A stretch of DNA of 6,170 nucleotides from Anaerolineae bacterium (GTDB taxonomy: Bacteria; Chloroflexota; Anaerolineae; Aggregatilineales; UBA3940), in contig JADZAD010000079.1 of NCBI GenBank assembly GCA_020852775.1, positions 1-6,170 on the forward strand, given 5' to 3'. Both the position numbers and the translations under genes were made by a program. Of this stretch, positions 1 to 5,663 are shown piece after piece. Within the stretch, counting starts at the first letter, position 1. Each line of letters begins with the position of its first letter. The notes under the pieces are model-generated. The model made no database searches. It had not been told where the DNA came from and saw only the letters and a list, made by a program, of their open reading frames with translations.

Positions 1-1
1 G

Positions 2-442
2 TCCATTGTGAATACCCTCCTGGAGCAGGGGGGAGTTATCCCCCTGTCAGGCGCTGAACGCGAGTTACGCCGCATTGAAAGCGGAATTCCGGGCCCGGAC
101 GGGGAGCTGCATGAAGCATACACGCCCCTGGAGGTAGGGCTGCATGATCTCGTCTCTGGCACAAAGGGCTGCTACACGGGGCAGGAAGTCCTGGCCCGGC
201 AGGTAACCTACGATAAGGTGATGAAGCACATGGTCGGTGTGCGGCTCAGTGGCGAAACCACTGTTGGTGCAGAGCTTACACTGGAGGGGCGGACGGTCGG
301 GCTGTTGACATCCAGCACAGTCTCTCCGCGTCTGGGCCCCGTAGGATTGGCTGTCGTGGGCCGCGCGGCCGCGGAGCCCGGTACGGTGCTTGGCTTCGCA
401 GATAGGAATGGCTCTGCGGCGGTCTGCAGCCTGCCCTTCTGA
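2..442 (+). CDS. ygfZ: YgfZ/GcvT-like folate-binding protein, C-terminal part (5' end outside window)
   Basis: This is the C-terminal part of a tetrahydrofolate-binding protein of the YgfZ (COG0354) family, a relative of the glycine-cleavage T-protein; in E. coli YgfZ supports assembly or repair of iron-sulfur enzymes in the cytoplasm. The family signature K-G-C-Y-x-G-Q-E is present, with its conserved Cys codon at 170-172. It is followed by a small beta-rich C-terminal domain (about 240-430) with the usual 'GxLTSSxxSP' and 'GLAVV' segments. The frame is open from base 2 to the edge of the window, so the GTG at 8 is probably internal; family members are about 250-330 residues, meaning roughly half is missing upstream. 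The gene ends in TGA at 440-442 and converges on the oxidase operon. An aminomethyltransferase (gcvT) is less likely, since the KGCYxGQE motif is typical of YgfZ. Confidence 0.88.
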   Translation, partial: SIVNTLLEQGGVIPLSGAERELRRIESGIPGPDGELHEAYTPLEVGLHDLVSGTKGCYTGQEVLARQVTYDKVMKHMVGVRLSGETTVGAELTLEGRTVGLLTSSTVSPRLGPVGLAVVGRAAAEPGTVLGFADRNGSAAVCSLPF

Positions 443-455
443 TCTGAGTTGAAGC

Positions 456-496
456 GGAAAGAGAAGAGCCGCCACAGGCAATCCTGCTGGCGGCTC
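456..496 (-). terminator. Rho-independent terminator of the cox operon
   Basis: Arms 466-474 (GAGCCGCCA) and 488-496 (TGGCGGCTC) pair perfectly. Inside them CAGG (475-478) pairs with CCTG (483-486) around a 4-base CAAT loop, leaving one bulged base at 487, so the stem is 13 bp in total. Read on the minus strand the stem is followed by TTCTCTTTCC, a T-rich tail. It starts about 30 bases after the coxD stop. On the plus strand no T-run follows, so it should act mainly on the oxidase operon, although the stem could also protect the 3' end of the ygfZ-like transcript. Confidence 0.8.
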
Positions 497-527
497 ATGT
501 CGCGCGGACGTGGAACCCTGGACTGTC

Positions 528-824
528 TCAGACCAGCAGGTCGATGATCAGAGCGGCCATGATAAGCAGCACAAACGGCACCGGGACGAGGAACATATAG
601 GTGAACAGCTTGTTGTCCCCGTACAGGTGCATGTAGTACATTGCTACCAGGGCGATCTTGGCGAAGGATAAGATGACGAGCGGGATTGGCAGAAACTCAT
701 GCGGAATGAATTGCTGTAGTGTCAGCAGCATTTCCACAAATGTGACGGCGACGAGCGCAACGAAAATACGAGTATACGGACGTTTTGAATGCCCTGAATA
801 CTGATGAGTAGCCTGGTCTGACAT
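528..824 (-). CDS. coxD: Cytochrome c oxidase subunit IV, prokaryotic type
   Basis: This 98-residue membrane protein has three predicted helices (about 20-39, 46-68 and 74-97), the usual length and layout of the prokaryotic cytochrome c oxidase subunit IV family (COX4_pro, CtaF/CyoD-like). The central helix carries the typical stretch 'KIALVAMYYMHL' at residues 56-67. Family members help assembly or stability of the CuB site and oxidase core and carry no cofactor. The ATG at 824 is preceded by AGGAGAG, with about 9-11 bases between. The gene starts 27 bases after the coxC stop and is the last of the operon, followed by the hairpin terminator. Assignment rests on size, helix pattern, the KxxLVxxYxMHL-like motif and the operon position. 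Confidence 0.9.
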   Translation of the reverse strand: MSDQATHQYSGHSKRPYTRIFVALVAVTFVEMLLTLQQFIPHEFLPIPLVILSFAKIALVAMYYMHLYGDNKLFTYMFLVPVPFVLLIMAALIIDLLV

Positions 825-851
825 AGTTATTTGCTCTCCTGAGAGATGTGC

Positions 852-1640
852 CTACTGGATAAGGTAGATGATGGTGAAAAGCACGATCCACACCACATCC
901 ACGAAGTGCCAGTACAGGCCAAATGTCTCAACGCCCATGTTGTCTTTCGGGGTGAAGTCACCCCGGAATGCGCGTAGCAGTGTCAGGGTTAGCCATACCA
1001 GCCCGATAATGACATGCAGCCCATGGAAGCCGGTCATCACGAAGAAGGCTGTTCCGAAGAGGCTGCTGGTCGCGGTGACGCCATGGCTCATCAATTCGGC
1101 CCATTCGTAGCCCTGAATCCCGATAAAGGCTGCACCGAGCAGGATTGAGCCCAGCAGGTAGAACACGAAGTTCTGCTGGTTGTTCTCCTGTACCGCGTCA
1201 AGGGCGAGTACCACGGTAAAGCTGCTGCAAATCAGCACGAATGTCCCGACCCCGGAAAGCACGACGTTCAGGTGCTCCGGAACCAGGTCACCAATCGCCC
1301 GGAAGGCCACATATGCACCGATCAGTGCAGTGAAGAACATGATCTCCGACGAGAGGAACGTCCACATGCCCAGTTTGTTGTGGCTCATCCCCAGGCTGGG
1401 GGGAGCTTCCACAACCCCGCTGTGGATAACCGACTCACTGACCGCTGAGAGCCGGGGCAGTGCCACGGAACCACCGTCCGCTGCGGCCGCCGGGGTCAGT
1501 ACCGATTCATCGACATAGCGCCGCTCGCGGTCGAGGTTGAATACGAGAAACGCGATCCCACCGGCGACCAGGCCGGTGAGCAGCAGGGTGCCGCCCGCAA
1601 GCAGGGCGAAGAGCGCTCCAGACTCCAACGTAAGTGCCAA
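852..1640 (-). CDS. coxC: Cytochrome c oxidase subunit III with N-terminal membrane extension
   Basis: Subunit III of the heme-copper oxidase, an integral membrane subunit without redox cofactors. The canonical core starts near residue 83 and has five predicted helices (about 90-113, 126-149, 158-182, 193-222, 240-261), as in other bacterial five-helix versions. Landmarks are 'SEIMFF' with the conserved Glu99, 'GFHGLHV' with His206 and His209, and 'YWHFVDVVW' with His245. Upstream lie about 82 extra residues: one more helix (about 8-35), a charged RERR segment, then an Ala/Ser-rich linker. The start is a TTG at 1640, chosen because the strong Shine-Dalgarno AGGAGGAG (1649-1656) sits exactly 8 bases before it and no in-frame ATG comes until residue 85. 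The stop is TAG. The gene follows the two-helix small protein by 52 bases and precedes coxD by 27. Confidence 0.95.
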   Translation of the reverse strand: MALTLESGALFALLAGGTLLLTGLVAGGIAFLVFNLDRERRYVDESVLTPAAAADGGSVALPRLSAVSESVIHSGVVEAPPSLGMSHNKLGMWTFLSSEIMFFTALIGAYVAFRAIGDLVPEHLNVVLSGVGTFVLICSSFTVVLALDAVQENNQQNFVFYLLGSILLGAAFIGIQGYEWAELMSHGVTATSSLFGTAFFVMTGFHGLHVIIGLVWLTLTLLRAFRGDFTPKDNMGVETFGLYWHFVDVVWIVLFTIIYLIQ

Positions 1641-1648
1641 CTTGCCTT

Positions 1649-1656
1649 CTCCTCCT
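1649..1656 (-). promoter_or_regulatory. Shine-Dalgarno site that fixes the TTG start of coxC
   Basis: AGGAGGAG on the minus strand lies 8 bases before a TTG (1638-1640). It is the strongest ribosome site in the operon and the reason for accepting a TTG start; without it, the first ATG start would fall at residue 85, next to the canonical core. Confidence 0.8.
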
Positions 1657-1692
1657 CAATCGCCCGGCATGAATGCCAGGGGTGGTTCAAAG

Positions 1693-1875
1693 TCAGTGCG
1701 GCCCGAACGCCCACATCCCGATGCCAATGGCCAGAACGATCAGCCCGACCAGAATCAGGCCGGAACTCAGGACGCCAAAGGCCGCAATGGTTGCTCCGGC
1801 GGCGACCACGAGTGGCGCCGCACTGGGGGCGGGGAGGTGGATTTCACTGTGCTCAACGTCTTGTTCGTTGCTCAT
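1693..1875 (-). CDS. Small two-helix protein matching the C-terminal extension of subunit I
   Basis: A 60-residue protein: an acidic N-terminal tail (residues 1-12), the motif 'IHLPAPSAAP' (12-21), then two predicted membrane helices (about 21-37 and 39-57). Motif plus helix pair match the C-terminal extension of Bacillus-type caa3 subunit I (CtaD, about 620 aa), where 'DIHMPNSS' follows the linker after the twelve-helix core and precedes helices 13-14. The neighbouring CoxA stops just before that point, so this protein probably supplies the missing pair as a separate subunit. Two ATGs occur in tandem (1878 and 1875); the second is preferred because AAGAGAG (1881-1887) lies 5 bases before it but only 2 before the first. 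The frame is the same as coxA, with a single TGA and 17 open codons between. Function is inferred from motif and location only; a reader could also label it a subunit IV-like small protein. Confidence 0.75.
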   Translation of the reverse strand: MSNEQDVEHSEIHLPAPSAAPLVVAAGATIAAFGVLSSGLILVGLIVLAIGIGMWAFGPH

Positions 1876-1878
1876 CAT

Positions 1879-1932
1879 TGCTCTCTTGTCTGGCAGGCTG
1901 GAACTGCTGCGCGTTAGCTGGGCTTCTTGTCA
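1879..1932 (-). other. coxA TGA stop plus 17 in-frame open codons leading into the small gene
   Basis: The coxA stop TGA (1930-1932) is followed in the same frame by 17 sense codons (QEAQLTRSSSSLPDKRA) and then the ATG-ATG of the small gene; no second stop occurs. The base after TGA is C, a context known to be relatively leaky in bacteria. The segment also carries the weak Shine-Dalgarno AAGAGAG at 1881-1887. It could be an ordinary spacer, a remnant of a once continuous linker, or a readthrough site. Confidence 0.6.
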
Positions 1933-3576
1933 GTGTAACTCGTCCTCGACCGGCTCTCCGGCGAGGCGCAGGCGTGCATCACGGACCGGACGCAGCGAAC
2001 TCACGACCGGGATACGGTCGAAGTTGTGCACCGGCGGCGGTGATGTGGTAGCCCATTCCAGCGTGTTACCTTCCCATGGGTCGTCACCGGCAGGCTCTCG
2101 GCGGATTGCGCTCATGATCACATTCACAAGGAATACAAGGAACGCCAGAAGGATGATGAATGCCCCAATCGTCGCGGCGAGGTTGTATTCCGTCCAGCCA
2201 CGCTCTGCAGGGTAGTCGAAGTAGCGGCGTGGCATGCCGAGGAGGCCGAGGATATGCATCGGGAAGAAAGTCAGGTTGAAACCGATGAACATCAGCCAGA
2301 AGTGTATCTTCCCAAGACCTTCACCCAGCTTGAAGCCGAACATCTTTGGTAGCCAGTAATAGGCACCGGCGACCAGCCCGAAGACCGTACCCCCGAAAAT
2401 CACGTAGTGGAAATGCGCGACCACCCAGTAGGTATCGTGGAGCTGGCGATCGAGGGGCAGCACCGCCTGGAAGACCCCGCTCAGGCCGCCGATCAGGAAC
2501 ATGCTCAGAAAGCCGATGGAGAAGAGCAGGGGAGTATCAAACTTCAGCGAGCCACCGATCATAGTGAAGATCCAGTTGAACATCTTCACACCCGTTGGAA
2601 CTGCGATGATCATCGTTGAAAGGATGAAGAACGACTCCAGCAGCGGTGAAAGTCCGGTGGTAAACATATGGTGCGCCCAGGTGGTGAAGCCCAGTACACC
2701 AATCGCGATGGACGACCACACGATTGCACTGTAACCGAAGATGGGCTTCCGTGAGAACACTGGCAGAATCTCGGAAATGACGCCCATCGCCGGCACAACC
2801 ATAATGTACACAGCGGGATGCGAGTAGAACCAGAAAAGGTGCTGCCAGAGGACCGGGTCACCAGATTCAGGAACGAAGAACTGGGTGCCGAGATTCCGGT
2901 CAGCAAGCTGCATGGCGAGCGCGCCCGACAACATCGGTGTCGCCAGCAGCACCATGAAGGCAGTCACCAGCACGGACCATGTGAACAACGGTAGCCGCCA
3001 CATGGTCATGCCGGGGGCACGCATATTCAGCGTGGTAACAATGAAGTTGACGGCACCTGCGGTTGAAGCGCTCCCCAACACGATGAGGCCGATTGCCCAC
3101 AGGTCCACTGAGCTTGACGGTGAGAAGGTGGTGCTGGTCAGCGGCGCGTAGCCGGTCCAGCCAATGGCAGCGGCGCCACCCGGCACCAGCCAGCTTGAAT
3201 AGAGCAGGATACCGCCACCGACGGTCATCCACAGGCTCAATGCGTTCAGCCGGGGGAAAGCCATGTCACGCGCACCGATCTGAAGCGGGACAAAGTAGTT
3301 CCCAAGGCCGACAAGCATCGGGATTACGAACAGGAAGATCATGGTCGTCCCGTGCATCGAGAAGACCTTGTTGTACTGGTCAGCATCCAGAAGCTGCTGG
3401 CCCGGAAGGGCCAGCTCCCAGCGGATGAGCAGGGCGAGTGTGCCACCCGCCGCGAAGAAGAGAAATGCCAGGATCACATACATGATCCCGATCTTCTTGT
3501 GATCGACCGTGGTGAGCCAGTCTACCAGGCTTGCCCGCCGGGTAACTGCTGAACCGGGGTACGTCGTAGCTGCCAT
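1930..3576 (-). CDS. coxA: Cytochrome c oxidase subunit I (caa3, A2-type)
   Basis: Catalytic subunit: binds heme a and the heme a3-CuB centre, reduces O2 to water and pumps protons across the cytoplasmic membrane. The 548 residues cover the twelve-helix core. Ligands are visible: heme a His75 and His390; heme a3 His388 ('VAHFHYV'); CuB His253, His302 and His303 ('TWAHHMF'); Tyr257, the partner cross-linked to the CuB histidine in this family. K-channel Lys330 ('VPTGVKMF') and D-channel Asp104, Asn93 and Asn111 are kept. The Glu of the usual HPEVY is Ala255, and the site reads 'YSHPAVY', the mark of A2-type enzymes such as the Thermus and Rhodothermus caa3 oxidases. The ATG at 3576 has GAGGAG 8-9 bases upstream. 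The C-terminus ends after 'SPPPVHNF' and a short linker, lacking the two extra helices of 14-helix relatives, which are encoded next door. It lies 71 bases after coxB. Confidence 0.98.
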   Translation of the reverse strand: MAATTYPGSAVTRRASLVDWLTTVDHKKIGIMYVILAFLFFAAGGTLALLIRWELALPGQQLLDADQYNKVFSMHGTTMIFLFVIPMLVGLGNYFVPLQIGARDMAFPRLNALSLWMTVGGGILLYSSWLVPGGAAAIGWTGYAPLTSTTFSPSSSVDLWAIGLIVLGSASTAGAVNFIVTTLNMRAPGMTMWRLPLFTWSVLVTAFMVLLATPMLSGALAMQLADRNLGTQFFVPESGDPVLWQHLFWFYSHPAVYIMVVPAMGVISEILPVFSRKPIFGYSAIVWSSIAIGVLGFTTWAHHMFTTGLSPLLESFFILSTMIIAVPTGVKMFNWIFTMIGGSLKFDTPLLFSIGFLSMFLIGGLSGVFQAVLPLDRQLHDTYWVVAHFHYVIFGGTVFGLVAGAYYWLPKMFGFKLGEGLGKIHFWLMFIGFNLTFFPMHILGLLGMPRRYFDYPAERGWTEYNLAATIGAFIILLAFLVFLVNVIMSAIRREPAGDDPWEGNTLEWATTSPPPVHNFDRIPVVSSLRPVRDARLRLAGEPVEDELH

Positions 3577-3611
3577 TCGTAACTCTCCTCAGGCTTTCAG
3601 CACGCGAAACA

Positions 3612-3640
3612 GTTCCTTCAAGCCCAACAAGGCAAGGAAC
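3612..3640 (-). other. Hairpin between coxB and coxA
   Basis: GTTCCTT (3612-3618) pairs with AAGGAAC (3634-3640), and GCC (3622-3624) with GGC (3631-3633), leaving a 3-base bulge and a 6-base loop. It begins 7 bases after the coxB stop. The minus strand then reads TGTTTCGCG, not a real T-run, so full termination is unlikely. It may stabilise the coxB 3' end or tune the coxB to coxA ratio; this role is inferred. Confidence 0.4.
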
Positions 3641-3647
3641 ATCTGTA

Positions 3648-4730
3648 TTACTCCAGGGTTTCCAGATACGCGATCAGATCGGCCAGCGCCTGCGCATCAA
3701 GCTTCTCGGTACCAAAGTTTTGCGGCATGACGCAGGCGAAGCCGTCCACCACGTACTCACAGGGCAGAACGATGGACTGGTGGAGATACTGCTCCGCACT
3801 CAACTCGGTACTGCGGCCCTCGGCACGCCCGGCCATACCCTGCATGCTCGGCCCTACGAGTGTCGAGCCATCAAGCGAGTGACAGGCCACGCAACCCTGC
3901 GCAACGAAAAGCGCTTCACCGCTTGTCGCCTCGCCAGAGGGAAGGGGCGCCTCGATATCCGTGCCAACCGGGCGGAACTGGCTGGCCAGGAAGACCTGTG
4001 CCTGCATCCAGACATCAAAGTCTTCAGGAGTGACCGCGATGATGTTAAACAGCATATTGTAATGGCGCAGGCCGCAGAATTCAGCACACTGGCCAGCGTA
4101 AGTGCCCGGCTTGACATCTCCCGCCCAGACCGTATTGACACGCCCGGGGATAGCGTCCATTTTACCGTTCAACTGCGGGACCCAGAAGCTGTGGATGACA
4201 TCTTTCGAAGTCACCTCAAACGCCACAGGACGGTCGGTTGGGATGAAGAAACTGGTGGTTGTACGGCTGTCGAGCTTGAGGCCCGTTTCCGGGTAGTAAA
4301 ACTCCCAGTACCATTGATGCCCTGTAACTTCAATGCGCATCGCATCAGGCGGGGTATTGCGTTCCTTCTGGAGCTCGACCAGGGTCATGGCGAACAGCAC
4401 TGCCATGATAAGGGCCGGGATAATCGTCCAGATGAGTTCCAGGGTATTGTTGCCGTGTACCTGGACTGGCGTATCGTCGTCATAGCGACGACGGTAGCGG
4501 ACAATCGCAAAGATGAGTAAGCCCTCGACGAGTACGAACACTACCGTCGCGATAGCCAGAATCGGCCAGAAGAGCGCCCCGAATACCGCGGCATTCCCGG
4601 AACCGGGGCGCAGCGGGGTGGGGGGGGCAGCAAATGCCTGCAGCGGCACCAGGACGGCAACCAGCACCGTAGCAAAAAGAACGGCGGCTGCACGGCGCAG
4701 CCGTAGAACAACCCGATGGTCCTTCTTCAT
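3648..4730 (-). CDS. coxB: Cytochrome c oxidase subunit II with fused cytochrome c (caa3)
   Basis: Electron-entry subunit, 360 residues. The order is: basic N-terminus and signal peptide (about 1-35, ending in 'AFAA'), two membrane helices (about 49-77 and 97-120), an external cupredoxin domain (about 130-235), then a cytochrome c domain (about 268-360). CuA ligands are His180, Cys215, Glu217, Cys219, His223 and Met226 ('QCAEFCGLRHYNM'); the aromatic 'GHQWYW' is at 137-142. The heme c site is Cys280-x-x-Cys283-His284, with Met335 of 'MPQNF' as probable axial ligand. Two further cysteines, 324 and 333, sit just before that Met. The ATG at 4730 was chosen over a TTG 24 bases upstream because a purine-rich GAGAGAAGAGG lies right before it and it opens a typical lysine-rich signal peptide. 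First gene of the operon; a promoter and palindrome lie upstream. Confidence 0.97.
   Translation of the reverse strand: MKKDHRVVLRLRRAAAVLFATVLVAVLVPLQAFAAPPTPLRPGSGNAAVFGALFWPILAIATVVFVLVEGLLIFAIVRYRRRYDDDTPVQVHGNNTLELIWTIIPALIMAVLFAMTLVELQKERNTPPDAMRIEVTGHQWYWEFYYPETGLKLDSRTTTSFFIPTDRPVAFEVTSKDVIHSFWVPQLNGKMDAIPGRVNTVWAGDVKPGTYAGQCAEFCGLRHYNMLFNIIAVTPEDFDVWMQAQVFLASQFRPVGTDIEAPLPSGEATSGEALFVAQGCVACHSLDGSTLVGPSMQGMAGRAEGRSTELSAEQYLHQSIVLPCEYVVDGFACVMPQNFGTEKLDAQALADLIAYLETLE
4605..4627 (+). other. G-run cluster with possible G-quadruplex, opposite a C8 tract in coxB
   Basis: On the plus strand GGGG (4605-4608), GGGG (4615-4618) and an 8-G run (4620-4627) lie close together, enough for four G-tracts with short loops. 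On the coding strand this is a C8 run encoding Ala-Pro-Pro right after the coxB signal peptide. The coxB frame is intact across it. Confidence 0.4.
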
Positions 4731-4800
4731 TGCCTCTTCTCTCTCACAGTGCAAGGCGATGGCACAACCTGAATTATGAATTTAGCGGGTACCTTCCGTA

Positions 4801-4828
4801 ATTCTATCTCAGTTTTGATTTTGGCCAA
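4801..4828 (-). promoter_or_regulatory. Probable sigma70-type promoter of the cox operon
   Basis: On the minus strand TTGGCC (4823-4828; 4 of 6 matches to TTGACA) and TAGAAT (4801-4806; 5 of 6 to TATAAT) are 16 bases apart. The -10 box is about 70 bases before the coxB ATG. The gap is clearly richer in A and T than the surrounding genes. A second, weaker -10 (CATAAT, 4772-4777) lacks a good -35. Predicted by eye only. Confidence 0.5.
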
Positions 4829-4832
4829 AATC
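4817..4832. promoter_or_regulatory. Perfect 16-bp palindrome, candidate operator
   Basis: GATTTTGGCCAAAATC is identical on both strands, with no spacer. It covers the putative -35 box of the cox promoter, a position typical for repressor binding. It is too tight to form a strong hairpin (6 bp around a 4-base loop at most). The binding protein is unknown. Confidence 0.5.
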
Positions 4833-4862
4833 CACCGGAAATGGCTGATTACCAGATTCCGG
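4827..4862 (-). terminator. Possible weak terminator of the smpB unit
   Basis: TTCCGG (4857-4862) and CCGGAA (4835-4840) form a 6-bp stem starting right at the stop codon of the 266-aa gene; a further TGG (4842-4844) and CCA (4852-4854) can pair inside. On the minus strand TGGATTTT follows, giving only a four-T run that belongs to the palindrome. The long loop and short T-run make it weak, so some smpB transcripts may run into the cox operon. Confidence 0.35.
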
Positions 4863-5663
4863 CTACCACTGCCCATCCGGGAAAGTCGTGATCCCGGCAT
4901 GATGGCCAATGCGCTTGTACATACGGATGTCCCCGAATGGCTCACCGAGGATACCATCATGAATGGCCCACGATCGGCCTCGAATGCTGGCCCATGAATC
5001 CGGATGGCGAAATGGCGTTGACCCATCGAAGCGTTCGAACAATTCCCCATCTGGCCGCAGCGCGTTGTTGATCCACTCCATACGCCGTTTGCCCTGGAAG
5101 TACGCGAAACCGTAACGCTCGTAGACGATAGCGTTGTTATAAGTCAGTGGCTCAATGATGATCATGTCGTGGCCGGTGCGCTGGATGAACTGCTCGAAAG
5201 TGGGGATGATTTGACGGGTGATGCGCAGTCCGCGCCGCACCTGGCCGGGAGAGAGGCCGGCCTGCATCGCCCGGATCTCCTCTGGGATGTTGCGGCGCAT
5301 CGTACCGAAACGGGTGGGGAGTCCATTCGGGTCGATGTCGATATTGAAGCGATCCGCTGTTGTGTCATTCACCAGCACCAGAAGGACTGCAATCTGGTTG
5401 TTCAGCGTATCCGCCATGTGCAGGTAGAAGGTGGGGTCGATACTGTCAGGCTGATCGAAATACCGCAGTTCGACGGCGCGGGTATCGTGTGGGCAGATAA
5501 TCTGGAGCTGCTCGCGGCGATCGAGACTGATGCCGAACTGCCGGATCACGTCCGGCGGGATCAGCGAGAAATAGATCGCCTCCTTGATCGGAGTATCCAG
5601 GCTGTTGATCCCGCGAAGTGACTGTGGCCAGCGAAGAGAGGTAATGTCCGGTATCTGCGTCAT
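4863..5663 (-). CDS. Uncharacterised 266-aa protein, translationally coupled to smpB
   Basis: I do not recognise this family by name. It is a soluble protein with no signal peptide or membrane helix. A region with hydrophobic strands (about 90-98, 'IAVLLVLVN') precedes a loop 'DIDPNG' (109-114); a helical, arginine-rich stretch follows (about 138-163). Then comes 'EPLTYNNAIVYERYGFAY' (171-188), whose N-x-A-x-x-x-Y-x-x-x-G-F pattern resembles the last strand-helix of GNAT acetyltransferases, but the usual acetyl-CoA loop (Q/R-x-x-G-x-G/A) is not seen, so a GNAT fold is only a weak guess. The C-terminus is rich in aromatic and charged residues ('RMYKRIGHHAG'). The ATG at 5663 overlaps the smpB stop as ATGA, with GGAAGG 7 bases upstream inside smpB. 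The stop is TAG. The coupling suggests co-expression with smpB, but no function should be drawn from that alone. Confidence 0.85.
   Translation of the reverse strand: MTQIPDITSLRWPQSLRGINSLDTPIKEAIYFSLIPPDVIRQFGISLDRREQLQIICPHDTRAVELRYFDQPDSIDPTFYLHMADTLNNQIAVLLVLVNDTTADRFNIDIDPNGLPTRFGTMRRNIPEEIRAMQAGLSPGQVRRGLRITRQIIPTFEQFIQRTGHDMIIIEPLTYNNAIVYERYGFAYFQGKRRMEWINNALRPDGELFERFDGSTPFRHPDSWASIRGRSWAIHDGILGEPFGDIRMYKRIGHHAGITTFPDGQW

Noticed and set aside
1663..1680. Short dyad GGCAT-GA-ATGCC between the small gene and coxC
   Set aside because: Five pairs with a two-base loop and a mismatch beyond; too weak and not followed by a T-run, so no terminator or regulatory call is made.
1930..1932. 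TGA as a selenocysteine codon in CoxA
   Set aside because: It falls in a variable linker where no Cys or Sec is known or expected, and no convincing SECIS-like stem follows directly; an ordinary stop or leaky readthrough is simpler.
1673..2215. 180-codon plus-strand open frame covering the small gene and the coxA 3' end
   Set aside because: Ser/Arg/Thr-rich low-complexity translation without motifs, fully overlapped by conserved oxidase coding sequence.
3720..4520. Long open frame (266 codons) on the plus strand opposite coxB
   Set aside because: coxB is certain from its CuA and heme c motifs. The opposite frame shows no recognisable motif and is a typical antisense shadow in GC-rich coding DNA.
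4728..4754. TTG at 4754 as the coxB start, adding 8 residues
   Set aside because: The added residues (MHCEREEA) coincide with the purine-rich ribosome site of the ATG at 4730 and would spoil the normal Lys-Lys start of the signal peptide.
4772..4777. CATAAT as an alternative -10 box for coxB
   Set aside because: The best -35 at a 17-base spacing (TTACGG) matches only 2 of 6 bases; the TTGGCC/TAGAAT pair is better.
5169..5621. 150-codon open frame on the plus strand opposite the 266-aa gene, with a fairly protein-like composition
   Set aside because: It begins with GTG, has no ribosome site, and lies opposite a gene with a clear Shine-Dalgarno and ATGA coupling to smpB. The acidic composition mirrors the arginine-rich opposite strand.
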